Positions 52,657 to 61,580 are shown, numbered from the stretch's first letter. The stretch: DNA of 64,000 nt from Roseomonas sp. GC11 (GCF_024437745.1 NZ_JANFNY010000004.1:54815-118814), one strand, 5' to 3'. A program made the numbers and translations. Notes: a model not told the origin generated them from the sequence alone.

Positions 52657-54174
52657 ATGTCCCTGATAAGCCTCGAAGGCCTCGGCATTGCCCTGGGCCA
52701 GATTCTGTTTTCCAACCTGGATCTCACGGTCCATCCCGGTGACCGCATCGGCATCGTGGCCCGCAATGGCAGCGGCAAATCCACCCTGCTGCGCCTCCTG
52801 GCGGAGCGGGCCGAGCCGATGGCGGGGCATTGCCGCTATGGCCGCAACCTCCGCATGGCGCTGATGCCGCAGGACCCCGAACCGGCCCTGCTGCCCCTGC
52901 CGGTGCACGCGGCCATGCGGCAGGCCCTGCCGGCGGAAAGCCAGGAATGGGAAGGCTGGCGCGTCGATGTGGCGCTGGATGCGGTCGGGATGCCCGGCGC
53001 GATGCGGGAGCAGCCGCTGGGCACCCTCAGCGGTGGCTGGCAGCGCATGGCCCTGCTCGCCCGAGCCGGCTTGGCCGAGCCTGATATCCTGCTGATGGAT
53101 GAGCCGACCAATCATCTCGACCTGCAGCGGATCGGCCAGTTGCAGCGCTGGATCGCGGCCTTGCCACCGGAGACCGCGCTGCTGGTCGCCAGCCATGACC
53201 GCGCCTTTCTGGATGCCGTCACGCGGCGCACCCTTTTTCTGCGGCGCGAGGCGTCGGTGACGTTCGCAGCCCCCTATTCCGCGGCGCGCACCAGCCTGGC
53301 GGAACACGATGCGGCGACGGCACGGCGCCACGAAACCGACCTCCGGCAGGCCACGCGCCTCCGGCAGCAGGCGGCCAGGCTGCACAATATCGGCGTCAAC
53401 TCCGGCTCCGATCTGCTGAAGGTCAAAACCCAGCAGCTGCGCGCGCGGGCCGAGCGTATCGAGGCCACCGCCCGCCCCGCCCACCGCGAGGGTTCGGCCG
53501 GCCAGATCCGGCTGGCCGAGAGCGGCACCCATGCCAGAACGCTGCTGACGCTCGATGGCGTCCGGGTGGCCGCCCCGGATGGCCGGCGGCTGTTCACCAC
53601 GGGGCGGCTGCGCCTGCATCCGGGCGATCGCGTCGTGCTGCTGGGCGCCAATGGCGCGGGCAAGTCGCGCCTGCTGGGCCTGGTGACGCAGGCCCTGGCG
53701 GGGCAGCCACACCCCGGCCTGACCGTCAGCGCGACGGTGGTGGCGGGGATCTGCGACCAGTCTCTCAGCCATCTGCGCCCGGAGCAGACGCTGCACGATG
53801 CCATCCGCAGCCGCTTCGCCCTGGGGGATCAGCGGATCCGCACGCTTCTCGCCACGGCGGGCTTCGCGCCGGACCAGCAGCAGCGCGCCATCGGGCAACT
53901 GTCCGGCGGCCAGCGGACACGCCTGGCCATGCTGATCCTGCGGCTCCAGGAGCCGAATTTCTATCTGCTCGACGAGCCGACGAACCATCTCGACATCGAG
54001 GGCCAGGAGATGCTGGAGGCGGAACTGCTGCGGCAGGACTGCGCCGGCCTGATCGTCTCGCATGACCGGCGCTTCGTCGAGACCATCGCCACGCGGTTCT
54101 GGCGCATCGAGCGCGGGGCTCTGCTGGAAACCGAGGAGCCAGGGCGCTTCTTCGAGGCCGCTCTGGCGGAATAG
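52657..54174 (+). CDS. ABC-F family ATPase
   Basis: The protein has 505 residues. Two ABC domains without membrane segments: first ARNGSGKSTLLRLL near 33, LSGGWQRMALL, ILLMDEPTNHLD; second GANGAGKSRLLGL near 330, LSGGQRTRLAMLIL, FYLLDEPTNHLD. A basic interdomain linker (LRQQAARLHNIG...RARAERIEA) would enter the ribosomal E site. ABC-F proteins relieve stalled ribosomes or give antibiotic resistance. Placement on an island makes a protective role likely but unproven. Confidence 0.9.
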   Translation: MSLISLEGLGIALGQILFSNLDLTVHPGDRIGIVARNGSGKSTLLRLLAERAEPMAGHCRYGRNLRMALMPQDPEPALLPLPVHAAMRQALPAESQEWEGWRVDVALDAVGMPGAMREQPLGTLSGGWQRMALLARAGLAEPDILLMDEPTNHLDLQRIGQLQRWIAALPPETALLVASHDRAFLDAVTRRTLFLRREASVTFAAPYSAARTSLAEHDAATARRHETDLRQATRLRQQAARLHNIGVNSGSDLLKVKTQQLRARAERIEATARPAHREGSAGQIRLAESGTHARTLLTLDGVRVAAPDGRRLFTTGRLRLHPGDRVVLLGANGAGKSRLLGLVTQALAGQPHPGLTVSATVVAGICDQSLSHLRPEQTLHDAIRSRFALGDQRIRTLLATAGFAPDQQQRAIGQLSGGQRTRLAMLILRLQEPNFYLLDEPTNHLDIEGQEMLEAELLRQDCAGLIVSHDRRFVETIATRFWRIERGALLETEEPGRFFEAALAE

Positions 54175-54376
54175 GCCAAGCCTGGGCTCTTTTGTCCTTG
54201 GTTCAGCAGAGGATGCCCTGCTGTTCGTATGCGCCCCTGGCGCCGCCCAAAACCAGTTTCTGTCTCGGGGCGGTGAAGGAGGAAGAGCCCTCCACCGCCA
54301 TTCCTGCCCCGGCCTCTTTGCCGTGCTGGGGAAGCGGGGCAGGCGGGTGCCGTTGAGTGGCGCCACCGGGTGCCCG

Positions 54377-54405
54377 CCCTGGGGAGAGGCTTGCCTTCCC
54401 CAGGG
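54377..54405 (-). terminator. Hairpin after the integrase gene
   Basis: Arms CCCTGGGGA and TCCCCAGGG around an 11-base loop, 12 bases after the integrase stop. No T-run, so termination would be weak. The remaining bases 54175-54376 hold no visible gene. Confidence 0.5.
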
Positions 54406-54416
54406 CTGCCCGCCGT

Positions 54417-55637
54417 TCAGGTCATCCGGACCAGCGGCACCACCTCCGCGCCGCCGGTGGTGATGCCGTCCAGCGCATCGGCCAGGGTTTGCAGCGCCGC
54501 GGCAACCGCCGGGCGGTAGCGGCTGCGGTTATAGGTCGCGGCCAGGGCGCTGCGGATGCTCGTATGGTTCAGCGCCGCCTCGATGATGTCCGGCATCACG
54601 CCCAGGTCGCCCAGCATGGTGGCGCCGGTGCGGCGCAGGTCATGGCGGGTCCAGTTGGCGGTGTCCGTCTTTTCCTGGAGGCGCTTGGCCTCACGGTCCC
54701 AGTTCTGAACCGGGCCGCCTTTGCTGGTGCAGAAGACCAGCGCGCCCGGCTCGGCTGTGCCCTCCGCCGGCAGCCTCGCCTGGAGAAGCGCCACGGCCTG
54801 GCGGGACAGGGGCACGACATGCGGCTGCTTGTTTTTCGTCTTGGGCAGGGTCCAGGTGGCGGCGGCCATGTCGATATGCTGCCAGCGGGCGGAGCAGACC
54901 TCCTCCCGCCGGGCCAGTGTCAGCAGCATGAAGCGCAAGGCCGCCGCATGCGGCCGGTCGGACGCTTCCAGTGCCGGCAGGATGGCGGCCAGTTCTGAGC
55001 GCGTCAGCACACGGTCGCGGCGCTTGGGAGTGGCAGGGCATTGCAGCGCGCCAAGATCGGCCGGGACATAGCCTCGCCCTGGCGCCGCTGCCCAGCGCAG
55101 GATCGGGCGCAGATAGCGCACCGCCGCCGAGGCTGACTGCTTGGCCGGGTAGGCATCGGCACGCAGTTGCAGATCGCCGGCGCGCAGATCCGCCAGCACA
55201 TGGCCGAGGAAGGGCTTGAAGACCGACTCCATGCGGCGCTTCGCCTCTGGCCAGGAGGCGAGGGCGGCGCCTTTCTGCTGCCCATAGAGGTCGATGAGCG
55301 CCTGTAGGGTGCCGATGCCTTCACGGGCGGCGATGCCGATGGCCCGCTCGCGCCGACGCTCGGCGACGGGGTCGGCCCCTTCGTTGCGGATCTTCATGCG
55401 CAGGGCCATGACGGCTTCGCGCGCCTCGCGCACCGGCATGGCCGGATAGTCGCCGAGCTTGAAGCTGCGCATGCCACCGCGCTGGTCGCGGCAAATCAGG
55501 AAGAAGGCTTTTTGCCCGGCGGCGGTGACGCGCAGCCGCAGACCCTGGCAGGCGCTGTCCGTCACCTCGATCCGTTTTCCCTCGCGGCGGGCTTTCTCCA
55601 CTGCCGCGCTGATCGCCTTCTCGTTCAGGCTCACCAT
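54417..55637 (-). CDS. int: Tyrosine recombinase (P4-type integrase)
   Basis: The protein has 406 residues. An N-terminal DUF4102 arm-binding domain (VTDSACQGLRLRVTAAGQKAFFLICRDQRGGMRSFKLGDYPAM, shown in part) is typical of P4/CP4-57 integrases. The catalytic Arg is in LARREEVCSARW, HDLRRTGATML provides HxxR, NHTSIRSALAATY provides the second His and the Tyr nucleophile. ATG 55637 is chosen because it starts the conserved domain; a 41-codon extension crosses the arm repeats. It lies next to attR and reads inward. Confidence 0.95.
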   Translation of the reverse strand: MVSLNEKAISAAVEKARREGKRIEVTDSACQGLRLRVTAAGQKAFFLICRDQRGGMRSFKLGDYPAMPVREAREAVMALRMKIRNEGADPVAERRRERAIGIAAREGIGTLQALIDLYGQQKGAALASWPEAKRRMESVFKPFLGHVLADLRAGDLQLRADAYPAKQSASAAVRYLRPILRWAAAPGRGYVPADLGALQCPATPKRRDRVLTRSELAAILPALEASDRPHAAALRFMLLTLARREEVCSARWQHIDMAAATWTLPKTKNKQPHVVPLSRQAVALLQARLPAEGTAEPGALVFCTSKGGPVQNWDREAKRLQEKTDTANWTRHDLRRTGATMLGDLGVMPDIIEAALNHTSIRSALAATYNRSRYRPAVAAALQTLADALDGITTGGAEVVPLVRMT

Positions 55638-55665
55638 TTTTCGCTGACCTCTCGCTGTTGTCCCG

Positions 55666-55687
55666 TGGGGCTTCACTGGGGCTTCAG
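55666..55687 (+). repeat. 22-bp direct repeat near right end (putative integrase arm site)
   Basis: Identical to 38787-38808. It lies 29 bases upstream of the integrase ATG, so binding by integrase or excisionase could also repress int. Confidence 0.75.
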
Positions 55688-55835
55688 TCACGGCCGGTCT
55701 GCGTCGGACGCAGCCGGACATGCCCGCGCGTATTTGGCGAGGGAATCGAAAAAATATCAAATAAAATCAAATATATAGCTGGACGACTGCGAACCTCCCT
55801 GAACGCCTGCGGATAGCTCTCGGAAGTGTGTTTTT

Positions 55836-55890
55836 CTGATTCGTAATCAGTAGGTCCCCGGTTCAATCCCGGGCGTCGGCACCATAGAAA
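55836..55890 (+). repeat. attR: 55-bp copy of the tRNA-Thr 3' end
   Basis: Identical to 38680-38734; includes a tRNA-Thr fragment from the anticodon stem to CCA (55836-55884). It cannot form a tRNA because the 5' half is replaced by AT-rich island sequence. Confidence 0.95.
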
Positions 55891-56200
55891 TCCCAGCACA
55901 TAGCCAGCAGTTCCAGGCTCCCCTGAAGCCGAAACGACCTCTGCGGCTTGAGTCACGCCCCGATCTGGGGCGTGTTGCGGCGAACAATTCGCATCTCCCG
56001 CCATCCTCTTCGCCCGGTCCTGCGGCCGGCTCGCAGAAGCTGACGCGCCTTCACGAAGCCCTTGCCGCGCTGGTGGCGCGGAGGCGCGCCGTCGGGCACT
56101 TGGCCTGGGCGCGTAAGGCGCCGCCAGTGTGGTTGCGGCTCGCGCCGGGTCGGTTCACTGCGGCCCGTATTCTCACCAACGAGGCCGCGATCCAGGTGCC
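55891..56200 (+). pseudogene. Decayed left end of a second, related island
   Basis: Sequence after attR continues to resemble that after attL: AGCAGTTCCAGG, GAAACGA.CTCTG.GGCTT, CGCCCCGA.CTGGGGCGT and CGGCGAACAATTCGCATC are shared with 38745-38860 with point differences and small gaps. A stretch at about 56050-56110 (TTCACGAAGCCCT.GCC ... AGGCGCGCCG) matches the start of the 39061 gene. Frames are broken. This is the scar of an earlier insertion in the same tRNA. No gene is seen up to 56419. Confidence 0.75.
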
Positions 56201-56419
56201 AGACGGGTCTGTGAGCGGCTCTGGCCTGAAGCGCGAAGAATGCCGCCTGCGGGATCACGGCCTCCGCGCCAGCCATGCGACCGGCTTTTGCCACCTGGAG
56301 CCCTTCGCCGATCCCGACAACCCGCCAGGCGGCAGCGTTCCCTCCGCCGGCTGGGCGTGCGCCCCCGCCATCCGGGAGGATGGGCTGAGGCCCCAGCGCG
56401 GCGGGGCAAGAGGGGGGGC

Positions 56420-57100
56420 TTAGCGAAGATGCTCCAGCAGGGCCTCCGCGCCCTTGTCGATGCCGGTCCGTGCCGCGGCCAGGGCGCCCATGCTGGCGCC
56501 AAGATTGTAGGGGTTGGGGTATTGCTTCGCCACGAAGGCCTCCAGCAGCTGGTTGCTGCTGGCGTCATGGATTTCCACGGCGTAGCTGACGGAGCCGGTC
56601 AGCACCCCCTCCCGCCCGCGCACCGCCTGGACGCCGTTGTAGAGCCCGCCTGCGAGATCGAAGCGCGAGAGGGTACCGAGCACCGGCGTGTTCGTCGCCG
56701 CGCCGGTCAGTGTCAGGCGGATGCGCAGCGTGCCGGGGGCGGGGAACTGCGCCAGGGTGAAGCGTTCGCCGAGCCGCGCGGCGAAGCGGCGCTGCATCTC
56801 CGCCGCCAGGGCCTGCCGGTCGGCCTCGGAGATGTCGCCGAACTGGGCATCCGCGCCGCGATAGATCTGGACGGGCTCCAGGATCACCTGCGCGTAGTTG
56901 CGCCAGGAGACGCTGCCGGAATAGCGGAACGGCACATGCGCGGCATCCTCCCCGCGGTTTGGCTGCAGGCGGGGCGCGGAATCCAGCCCCGCATAGGCCA
57001 CCGGGTCCGGGCTGGTGCAGGCCGCCAGGGAGAGGCCGCCGGCCAGCAGCAGGGCCACAGGCCGCAGGCCCGCGCGGAGAAGGGGAAGGGAAGCCGTCAT
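56420..57100 (-). CDS. DUF3313 family lipoprotein
   Basis: The protein has 226 residues. N-terminal signal with lipobox LSLAAC, lipidated Cys at about 28. The following YAGLDSAPRLQPNRGEDAAHVPFRYSGSVSWRNYAQVILEPVQIYRG (shown in part) is the DUF3313 pattern. It is the last gene of the Pqi operon and overlaps pqiC by ATGA. An outer-membrane or periplasmic role beside the lipid transporter is inference. Confidence 0.8.
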   Translation of the reverse strand: MTASLPLLRAGLRPVALLLAGGLSLAACTSPDPVAYAGLDSAPRLQPNRGEDAAHVPFRYSGSVSWRNYAQVILEPVQIYRGADAQFGDISEADRQALAAEMQRRFAARLGERFTLAQFPAPGTLRIRLTLTGAATNTPVLGTLSRFDLAGGLYNGVQAVRGREGVLTGSVSYAVEIHDASSNQLLEAFVAKQYPNPYNLGASMGALAAARTGIDKGAEALLEHLR

Positions 57101-57750
57101 CCGGCATGATCCTTTCGTGAGAGGGAAGGGGAAGTCGTGGGCGGTGGCGGCGCTTCCACCAGAGTCCCGGCCAGCGCCCCGGCCAGCAGCCCGGCCAGGG
57201 CATCGGCCAGTTGCGCCAGCGCCGCGCTGAGCGCCCGCGCCAGCGGCTCGGGGCCGGGGCCATCGGGCGGCATGCGGCGTTCCACCCGCAGCGCGCGCGG
57301 CGGACGGGTGGGAGAAGAGGGCCAGAACAGGGTGGCCTCGGCCTCCAGCCAGGCCTGCCCATCCGCCCCGGCCTCGAAGCGGTCGAGGGCGATGTCGATC
57401 ACCGCCTCCAGCGGCGCGGCCGCCGCCGGCATGGCGGGGGCCTCCGCGTCGCGCAGGACGCAGGCGGGCAGGCGCTGCGCCAGGTCGCGCAGCAGCACGT
57501 GGCCGGCCATGCCTTCCAGCGGCGCCGCCCAGCGCTCCCGCCCCGGCAGCATCACGCGGCTGCCGCCGGCGGCGTGCAGCGGCCCCGGCCGGTCCAGCTC
57601 CGCCGCCAGCCGCAGGTCGCGCAGCAGGATGATGCAGGGCGGCGTGGCCCGTGGCTGGCCCGGCACCGGCAGCAGGCGGACCCATTCCACGGCGGGCGAG
57701 GCACAGCCGGCCAGCAGCGCCGGCAGAACCAGGACAAGGCGCCGCCTCAT
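57097..57750 (-). CDS. pqiC: PqiC-like ABC-transport auxiliary lipoprotein
   Basis: The protein has 217 residues. MRRRLVLVLPALLAGC gives a lipobox with Cys at 16. IILLRDLRLAAELDRPG and the AWLEAEATLFW strand fit the auxiliary-lipoprotein family that caps MCE tunnels at the outer membrane. ATGA junctions on both sides place it between pqiB and the DUF3313 gene. Confidence 0.82.
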   Translation of the reverse strand: MRRRLVLVLPALLAGCASPAVEWVRLLPVPGQPRATPPCIILLRDLRLAAELDRPGPLHAAGGSRVMLPGRERWAAPLEGMAGHVLLRDLAQRLPACVLRDAEAPAMPAAAAPLEAVIDIALDRFEAGADGQAWLEAEATLFWPSSPTRPPRALRVERRMPPDGPGPEPLARALSAALAQLADALAGLLAGALAGTLVEAPPPPTTSPSLSRKDHAG

Positions 57751-59369
57751 TCGCCGCGGCCGCTCAGCATCGCCTCGGGGCGGCGTTCCAGCAGGTCGGC
57801 CAGCAGGCGCAGGGCGCGGGCGGCCTCGGCCAGCTGCCGCAGCGTGCGCTCCATCTGCCGCGCCGTGGGAGAGTCCGCCCCATAGGCCTGCTCGAAGGAG
57901 CGCGCGGCGCCGCCGGCCTGCCGCAGTGACTGCTCCAGCGTCTCGGCCAGTTGCGGCAGGCGGCGCAGCAGGGGCGTCAGGTCGCGGTCCAGCCGCCCGG
58001 CCAGCCCGCGCCATTGCGCCAGTGCCCCACTCAGCCCGGTGAGCGCGCCGCGCAGCTCCGGCCCGCCCGCCAGGGACTCCGTGGCGGCGAGCACGGCGTT
58101 GAGGTGGGCGCCGGTCTCCTCCAGCGGGAAGCGCTCCAGCCGGGCCATCAGCGCCTCGGCACGGGCGGGCAGGTCGCCGCCGGGCTCCTCCAGCACGGGC
58201 AGCACCGGCAGGCCCTCCCTCTGGCCCAGCGTGGCGGGCGGTGCGCCCGGCACCACCTCGAGCGCCAGCACCTGCTGGCCGCTGAACAGGTCGGCACCGC
58301 GCAGGCGCAGGCGGTAGCCCTCCGCCACCAGCGTGGCCAGCGCGTCCGGCGGCAGGCCCTCGACCGGCCGCAGCACCAGCCGCACCGGCACGCGGAAGCG
58401 CCGCGCCGTGGCATCCCAGGCCAGGCCCACCTGCGTCACACGGCCGGCGGGGCGGCCCTGGATCAGCACGGGCGCGCCCGGCGCCAGCCCGGCGGCCGGG
58501 CCGGAGAGGGTGGCCAGCACCAGCTGCCCGCCCGGCGCGGCGGCCTCGGCCAGGGCGGCGCTGTCATGCAGGGGGAAGCCATCGGCGGGCAGGGGGCTTT
58601 CCGGCCCCGCGACATCGAGGGCGATGGCGCCGCCGAGCAGGCCGCGCAGGTCGCCCAGCTCCAGGTGGAAGCCCTCGGGGCCAAAGCCCGCGCTCACCCC
58701 GCCGGAGCGCCAGAAGCGCGGCCCGGCGCGCAGCAGCGCGTCATACGGCGCGCGCAGGAAAAGGCGCAGCGGGATCTCCTGGCCCGGGCGGACGGGCCCG
58801 GCCTCCACCACCTCCCCCACCACCTGGCCGCGATAGGTGACGGCCGAGCCCGGCCGCAGCCCGCCGAGGCGGCTGGCGCGCAGCAGCACCTCCTGCCCCG
58901 CCTCGCTGGAGAGGAGGCGCGGCGGCTCCTCCAGCGCGGTGAAGGCGCTGGCGCGGGTGGCGGAGGGCGGGCCTGGGTCGAAGCCGATGAAGACGCCGGA
59001 GAGAATGGTCTCCAGCCCCGAGACCCCCTCCGGCGACAGCCGCGGGCGGACGAGCCAGAAGCGGGCCTTGCCCGTCAGCCGTCCGGCCATCTCCGGGCGC
59101 ACCCGCACCGTGGCCTCGGCGCGCGCCGCCCCCGCGGTCAGGCGCAGCGACTGCACCGTGCCGATGGGGACGGATCGGTAGCGCAGCTGGGTCTGCCCCG
59201 GCACGAGGCCCTCGGCCTCCTCGAAGGTGATGGTGATGAGCGGGCCGCGCTCCACCCAGCCGTCATAGGCGAGGTAGCCGGTGGCCAGGGCGGCCAGGCC
59301 GGGCAGGGCCCAGATCCAGGACAGGCGCCGCCGCAGCCGCGCGCGTGGCCTGGGGGGGAGGGAGATCAT
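57747..59369 (-). CDS. pqiB: PqiB-like MCE-domain protein
   Basis: The protein has 540 residues, the usual PqiB size. One N-terminal membrane helix (about 15-35) is followed by three MCE domains starting near 43 (ITITFEEAEGLVPGQTQLRYRSVPIGTV), 160 (GLRPGSAVTYRGQVVGEV) and 285 (GLAPGAPVLIQGRPAGRVTQV). A C-terminal helical region (about 420-535) would form the needle. It makes a periplasm-spanning tunnel for lipids between membranes together with PqiA and PqiC. Confidence 0.93.
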   Translation of the reverse strand: MISLPPRPRARLRRRLSWIWALPGLAALATGYLAYDGWVERGPLITITFEEAEGLVPGQTQLRYRSVPIGTVQSLRLTAGAARAEATVRVRPEMAGRLTGKARFWLVRPRLSPEGVSGLETILSGVFIGFDPGPPSATRASAFTALEEPPRLLSSEAGQEVLLRASRLGGLRPGSAVTYRGQVVGEVVEAGPVRPGQEIPLRLFLRAPYDALLRAGPRFWRSGGVSAGFGPEGFHLELGDLRGLLGGAIALDVAGPESPLPADGFPLHDSAALAEAAAPGGQLVLATLSGPAAGLAPGAPVLIQGRPAGRVTQVGLAWDATARRFRVPVRLVLRPVEGLPPDALATLVAEGYRLRLRGADLFSGQQVLALEVVPGAPPATLGQREGLPVLPVLEEPGGDLPARAEALMARLERFPLEETGAHLNAVLAATESLAGGPELRGALTGLSGALAQWRGLAGRLDRDLTPLLRRLPQLAETLEQSLRQAGGAARSFEQAYGADSPTARQMERTLRQLAEAARALRLLADLLERRPEAMLSGRGE

Positions 59370-59566
59370 GGAAAATTCTCGAAGGGAGGCAGGTCGAGGG
59401 CGGCGCTTTCCTCCTCCAGCGCCAGGAGGAAGCTGGCGGCGGCATGCCCCGCCGCCACGCCGCCCAGCAGCGGCCGGGCCAGGTGCCAGAAGGGTTCCGG
59501 GCAGGCGGCGATGAGCAGGGCCAGCAGCGGGATCAGCCAGAGGGCACCGGGGCCGCCGCCATTCAT
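59366..59566 (-). CDS. Small membrane protein between pqiA and pqiB
   Basis: The protein has 66 residues with ATGA junctions to both pqiA and pqiB. Two hydrophobic segments (about 8-22 and 31-50), joined by CPEPFWHLARP, and an acidic tail EEESAALDLPPFENFP. No family recognised. Precise coupling to both partners suggests a subunit of the transporter. Confidence 0.65.
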   Translation of the reverse strand: MNGGGPGALWLIPLLALLIAACPEPFWHLARPLLGGVAAGHAAASFLLALEEESAALDLPPFENFP

Positions 59567-60939
59567 GCCGCGCGCTCCCGCGCCCGGGTGGCGCGGGTGG
59601 GGGCATCCCACATCAGGCGCGGGTCGAAGGCATGGGCGGCCAGCATGGTCAGCACCACGACAGCGGCGAAGCAGCCCGCCCCCGGCCCGGCCGTGATCGA
59701 GGCCAGGGCGCCGAAGCGCACCATGGCGATGAGCACGGCGACGACGAAGACATCGGTCATCGACCAGCGGCCGAGGGCGCTGATCAGCCGGTGCAGCCGC
59801 GCCAGGGCCGGGGTGGGTGGCGCGGGCAGCCCGGCGGCGCGCAGCAGCATGGCGGCGAGGCCGAGGATCTTGACCAGCGGCACCACGATGCTGGCGAGGA
59901 AGAGCAGCAGCGCCAGCAGGGGGTAGCCATTCGCGCCCAGTGCCAGCACGCCGCCGAGGATGGTGTGGGTGGCCTCCTGGCCGAAGGTGGTGATGCCCAT
60001 CACCGGCCAGAGATTGGCGGGCAGGGAGAGCAGCGCCGCCGTGGCCAGCAGCGCCGTGCTGCGCGCCAGGGCGGCCGGCTTGCGCGGGTGCAGCGGCGTG
60101 CCGCAGCGGGCACAGCCCCAGCCTGGGGCTCGCGCGGCCAGTGTGGCCAGTGTGGTCGCCGGTGCGGCGGCGGCCAGGCGGTGGCAGCAGGGGCAGGCCA
60201 GCCAGGGCCGCGCCCCATGCGGGGCCGTGGCGGTGGCGGCCAGCGCGGAGGGATCGGCCACGGCGCCCCGGGCTTCCAGCGCCTCCCAGGTCGCGAGGGG
60301 GTCGAAGGCCTCGTCGGCGGCGAGGGCGACCAGCGCCAGGGCGGCCAGCAGCCAGGCCGCCGGGCCGAGGCGCAGATCGGCCAGCATGGCGAGGCGCACG
60401 CAGGCCATCAGCCCGCCCACCAGGAAGATGCCGGGCATGCACCAGGCGGCGAGCGCGCCCTCCCAGCGCAGCGGGTGGAAGAGCCAGCGCGGTGGCCGGC
60501 CGGAGGCCAGCCCGGCCAGCACCACCAGCCGCAGCCCCAGCCGCAGCAGGGGCGCCAGCGCCACCGTGGCGAGCAGCAGCAGGCCCAGCAGCCAGAGCCC
60601 GTCCTCGGCGAAGGCGCGGGCGCCGGTGCCCAGCGTGCCATCCCGCTCCAGCCCGTGCAGGTGCAGCGAGAGCAGCGGGGCCGGCAGGGCGGCGAGGCCG
60701 AGCAGCAGCCCGAGCGCGGCCAGCGGCAGGGCCGCCTGCCGCGGCCCGCCCGGTGTCCGGCGCAGCAGCGCATGGCAGCGGCGGCAATGGCTGGCCGTGC
60801 CGGGGCGGGGGGCGGAGAGCCGGTGGGCCAGCCCGCAATGCGGACACGCCTGGAGATGCTGGGAGGGGGCGGCGCTGCCCTGCGTCTGGGAAGAATCCGG
60901 GCCGGGCAAGGGAGCCTCCACGCTGCTGGCGGAGGCCAC
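59563..60939 (-). CDS. pqiA: PqiA-like integral membrane protein
   Basis: The protein has 458 residues. Two zinc-ribbon/membrane modules: CPHCGLAHRL ... CRRCHALL (about 32-57) then four hydrophobic helices, and CPCCHRLA ... CARCGTPL (about 245-280) then four more. LPANLWPVMGITTFG is the PqiA signature. It supplies lipid to, or receives it from, the PqiB tunnel in the inner membrane. First gene after the TetR gene, separated by a long inverted repeat. Confidence 0.93.
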   Translation of the reverse strand: MASASSVEAPLPGPDSSQTQGSAAPSQHLQACPHCGLAHRLSAPRPGTASHCRRCHALLRRTPGGPRQAALPLAALGLLLGLAALPAPLLSLHLHGLERDGTLGTGARAFAEDGLWLLGLLLLATVALAPLLRLGLRLVVLAGLASGRPPRWLFHPLRWEGALAAWCMPGIFLVGGLMACVRLAMLADLRLGPAAWLLAALALVALAADEAFDPLATWEALEARGAVADPSALAATATAPHGARPWLACPCCHRLAAAAPATTLATLAARAPGWGCARCGTPLHPRKPAALARSTALLATAALLSLPANLWPVMGITTFGQEATHTILGGVLALGANGYPLLALLLFLASIVVPLVKILGLAAMLLRAAGLPAPPTPALARLHRLISALGRWSMTDVFVVAVLIAMVRFGALASITAGPGAGCFAAVVVLTMLAAHAFDPRLMWDAPTRATRARERAA

Positions 60940-60956
60940 GCTAACAGCGGTGGAGG

Positions 60957-60988
60957 AAAAATAAAACCGTCTGGTCGGTTTTATTTTT
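60957..60988. promoter_or_regulatory. 13-bp-arm inverted repeat between tetR and pqiA
   Basis: Arms AAAAATAAAACCG and CGGTTTTATTTTT with TCTGGT between. It overlaps the tetR stop and lies 18 bases before the pqiA ATG. It can serve as a bidirectional terminator and as a TetR-type operator. Confidence 0.7.
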
Positions 60989-61580
60989 GCGGGCAGCCCG
61001 GCCGCGGCGCCGGCCCCTGCTCCAGGGCGGCCCAGCGCGCATCATCGCGCAGCCGGGCGAAGAGGCGCTCCCGCTCCTCCTCCTCCAGCGGGGAGAGGCC
61101 CATCAGCGTGGTCAGCACCAGGCCGCGCGCAGCCAGCCAGCGCAGCACGGCGAGGTCGGGGTCCGCCGCCTCGGCGCGGATGGTGGTGAGCAGGGCGCGG
61201 CTGCTCTCCTGCACATCGGCCAGCAGCCCCGGCTCCTGCGCCACGGCGCCAAGCAGGGCGAGGCCAAGCGGGTGGGGACGTTCCAGGCTCTCCTGCAGGG
61301 TGGCGATCTGCGCGGCCAATTCGGGCTGCGCCTGCCCCGCGCCATGCTCGGCCCGGTAGCTGCGCGAATAATTCTCGAAATAGGCGACCTGATGATCCAG
61401 CAGCGCCTTCAGCACGGCTTCCTTGGTCTTGAACTGGTGCATCAGCCCGCCCTTGCTGATGCCGCTCTCCCGCGCGATGGCGTCGAGGGTCAGGCGGCCG
61501 GGACCATCGCGGGCGATGATGGCCAGGGCGGCCTCCAGGGCGGCCCGGCGGGTGCGGTCCGACCGTGTGGCGTTGTCCAT
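60981..61580 (-). CDS. TetR family transcriptional regulator
   Basis: The protein has 199 residues. AALAIIARDGPGRLTLDAIARESGISKGGLMHQFKTKEAVL (shown in part) is the TetR helix-turn-helix at about 12-52. The C-terminal ligand domain resembles the TetR_C_33-like group in AdeR/YdhM-style proteins only loosely. ATG 61580 is preferred over TTG 61586. It is co-oriented with and just upstream of pqiA, so it probably controls the operon and itself. A GACGGTC half-site near 61638 upstream resembles the inverted repeat downstream. Confidence 0.88.
   Translation of the reverse strand: MDNATRSDRTRRAALEAALAIIARDGPGRLTLDAIARESGISKGGLMHQFKTKEAVLKALLDHQVAYFENYSRSYRAEHGAGQAQPELAAQIATLQESLERPHPLGLALLGAVAQEPGLLADVQESSRALLTTIRAEAADPDLAVLRWLAARGLVLTTLMGLSPLEEEERERLFARLRDDARWAALEQGPAPRPGCPQK

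Noticed and set aside
52164..52742. Frames between hsdR and the ABC-F gene
   Set aside because: No start signal, poor composition, and the longest runs into the ABC-F gene in another frame.
55836..55884. Second tRNA-Thr
   Set aside because: Only the 3' half is present; no 5' acceptor or D-arm precedes it. It is an attachment-site copy.
57951..59696. Plus-strand frame of 581 codons opposite pqiB
   Set aside because: Gln/Gly/Arg/Ala-rich antisense product with no domain; pqiB on the other strand has three MCE domains.
59632..61359. Plus-strand frame of 575 codons opposite pqiA and tetR
   Set aside because: Low-complexity antisense shadow; both minus-strand genes are well recognised.
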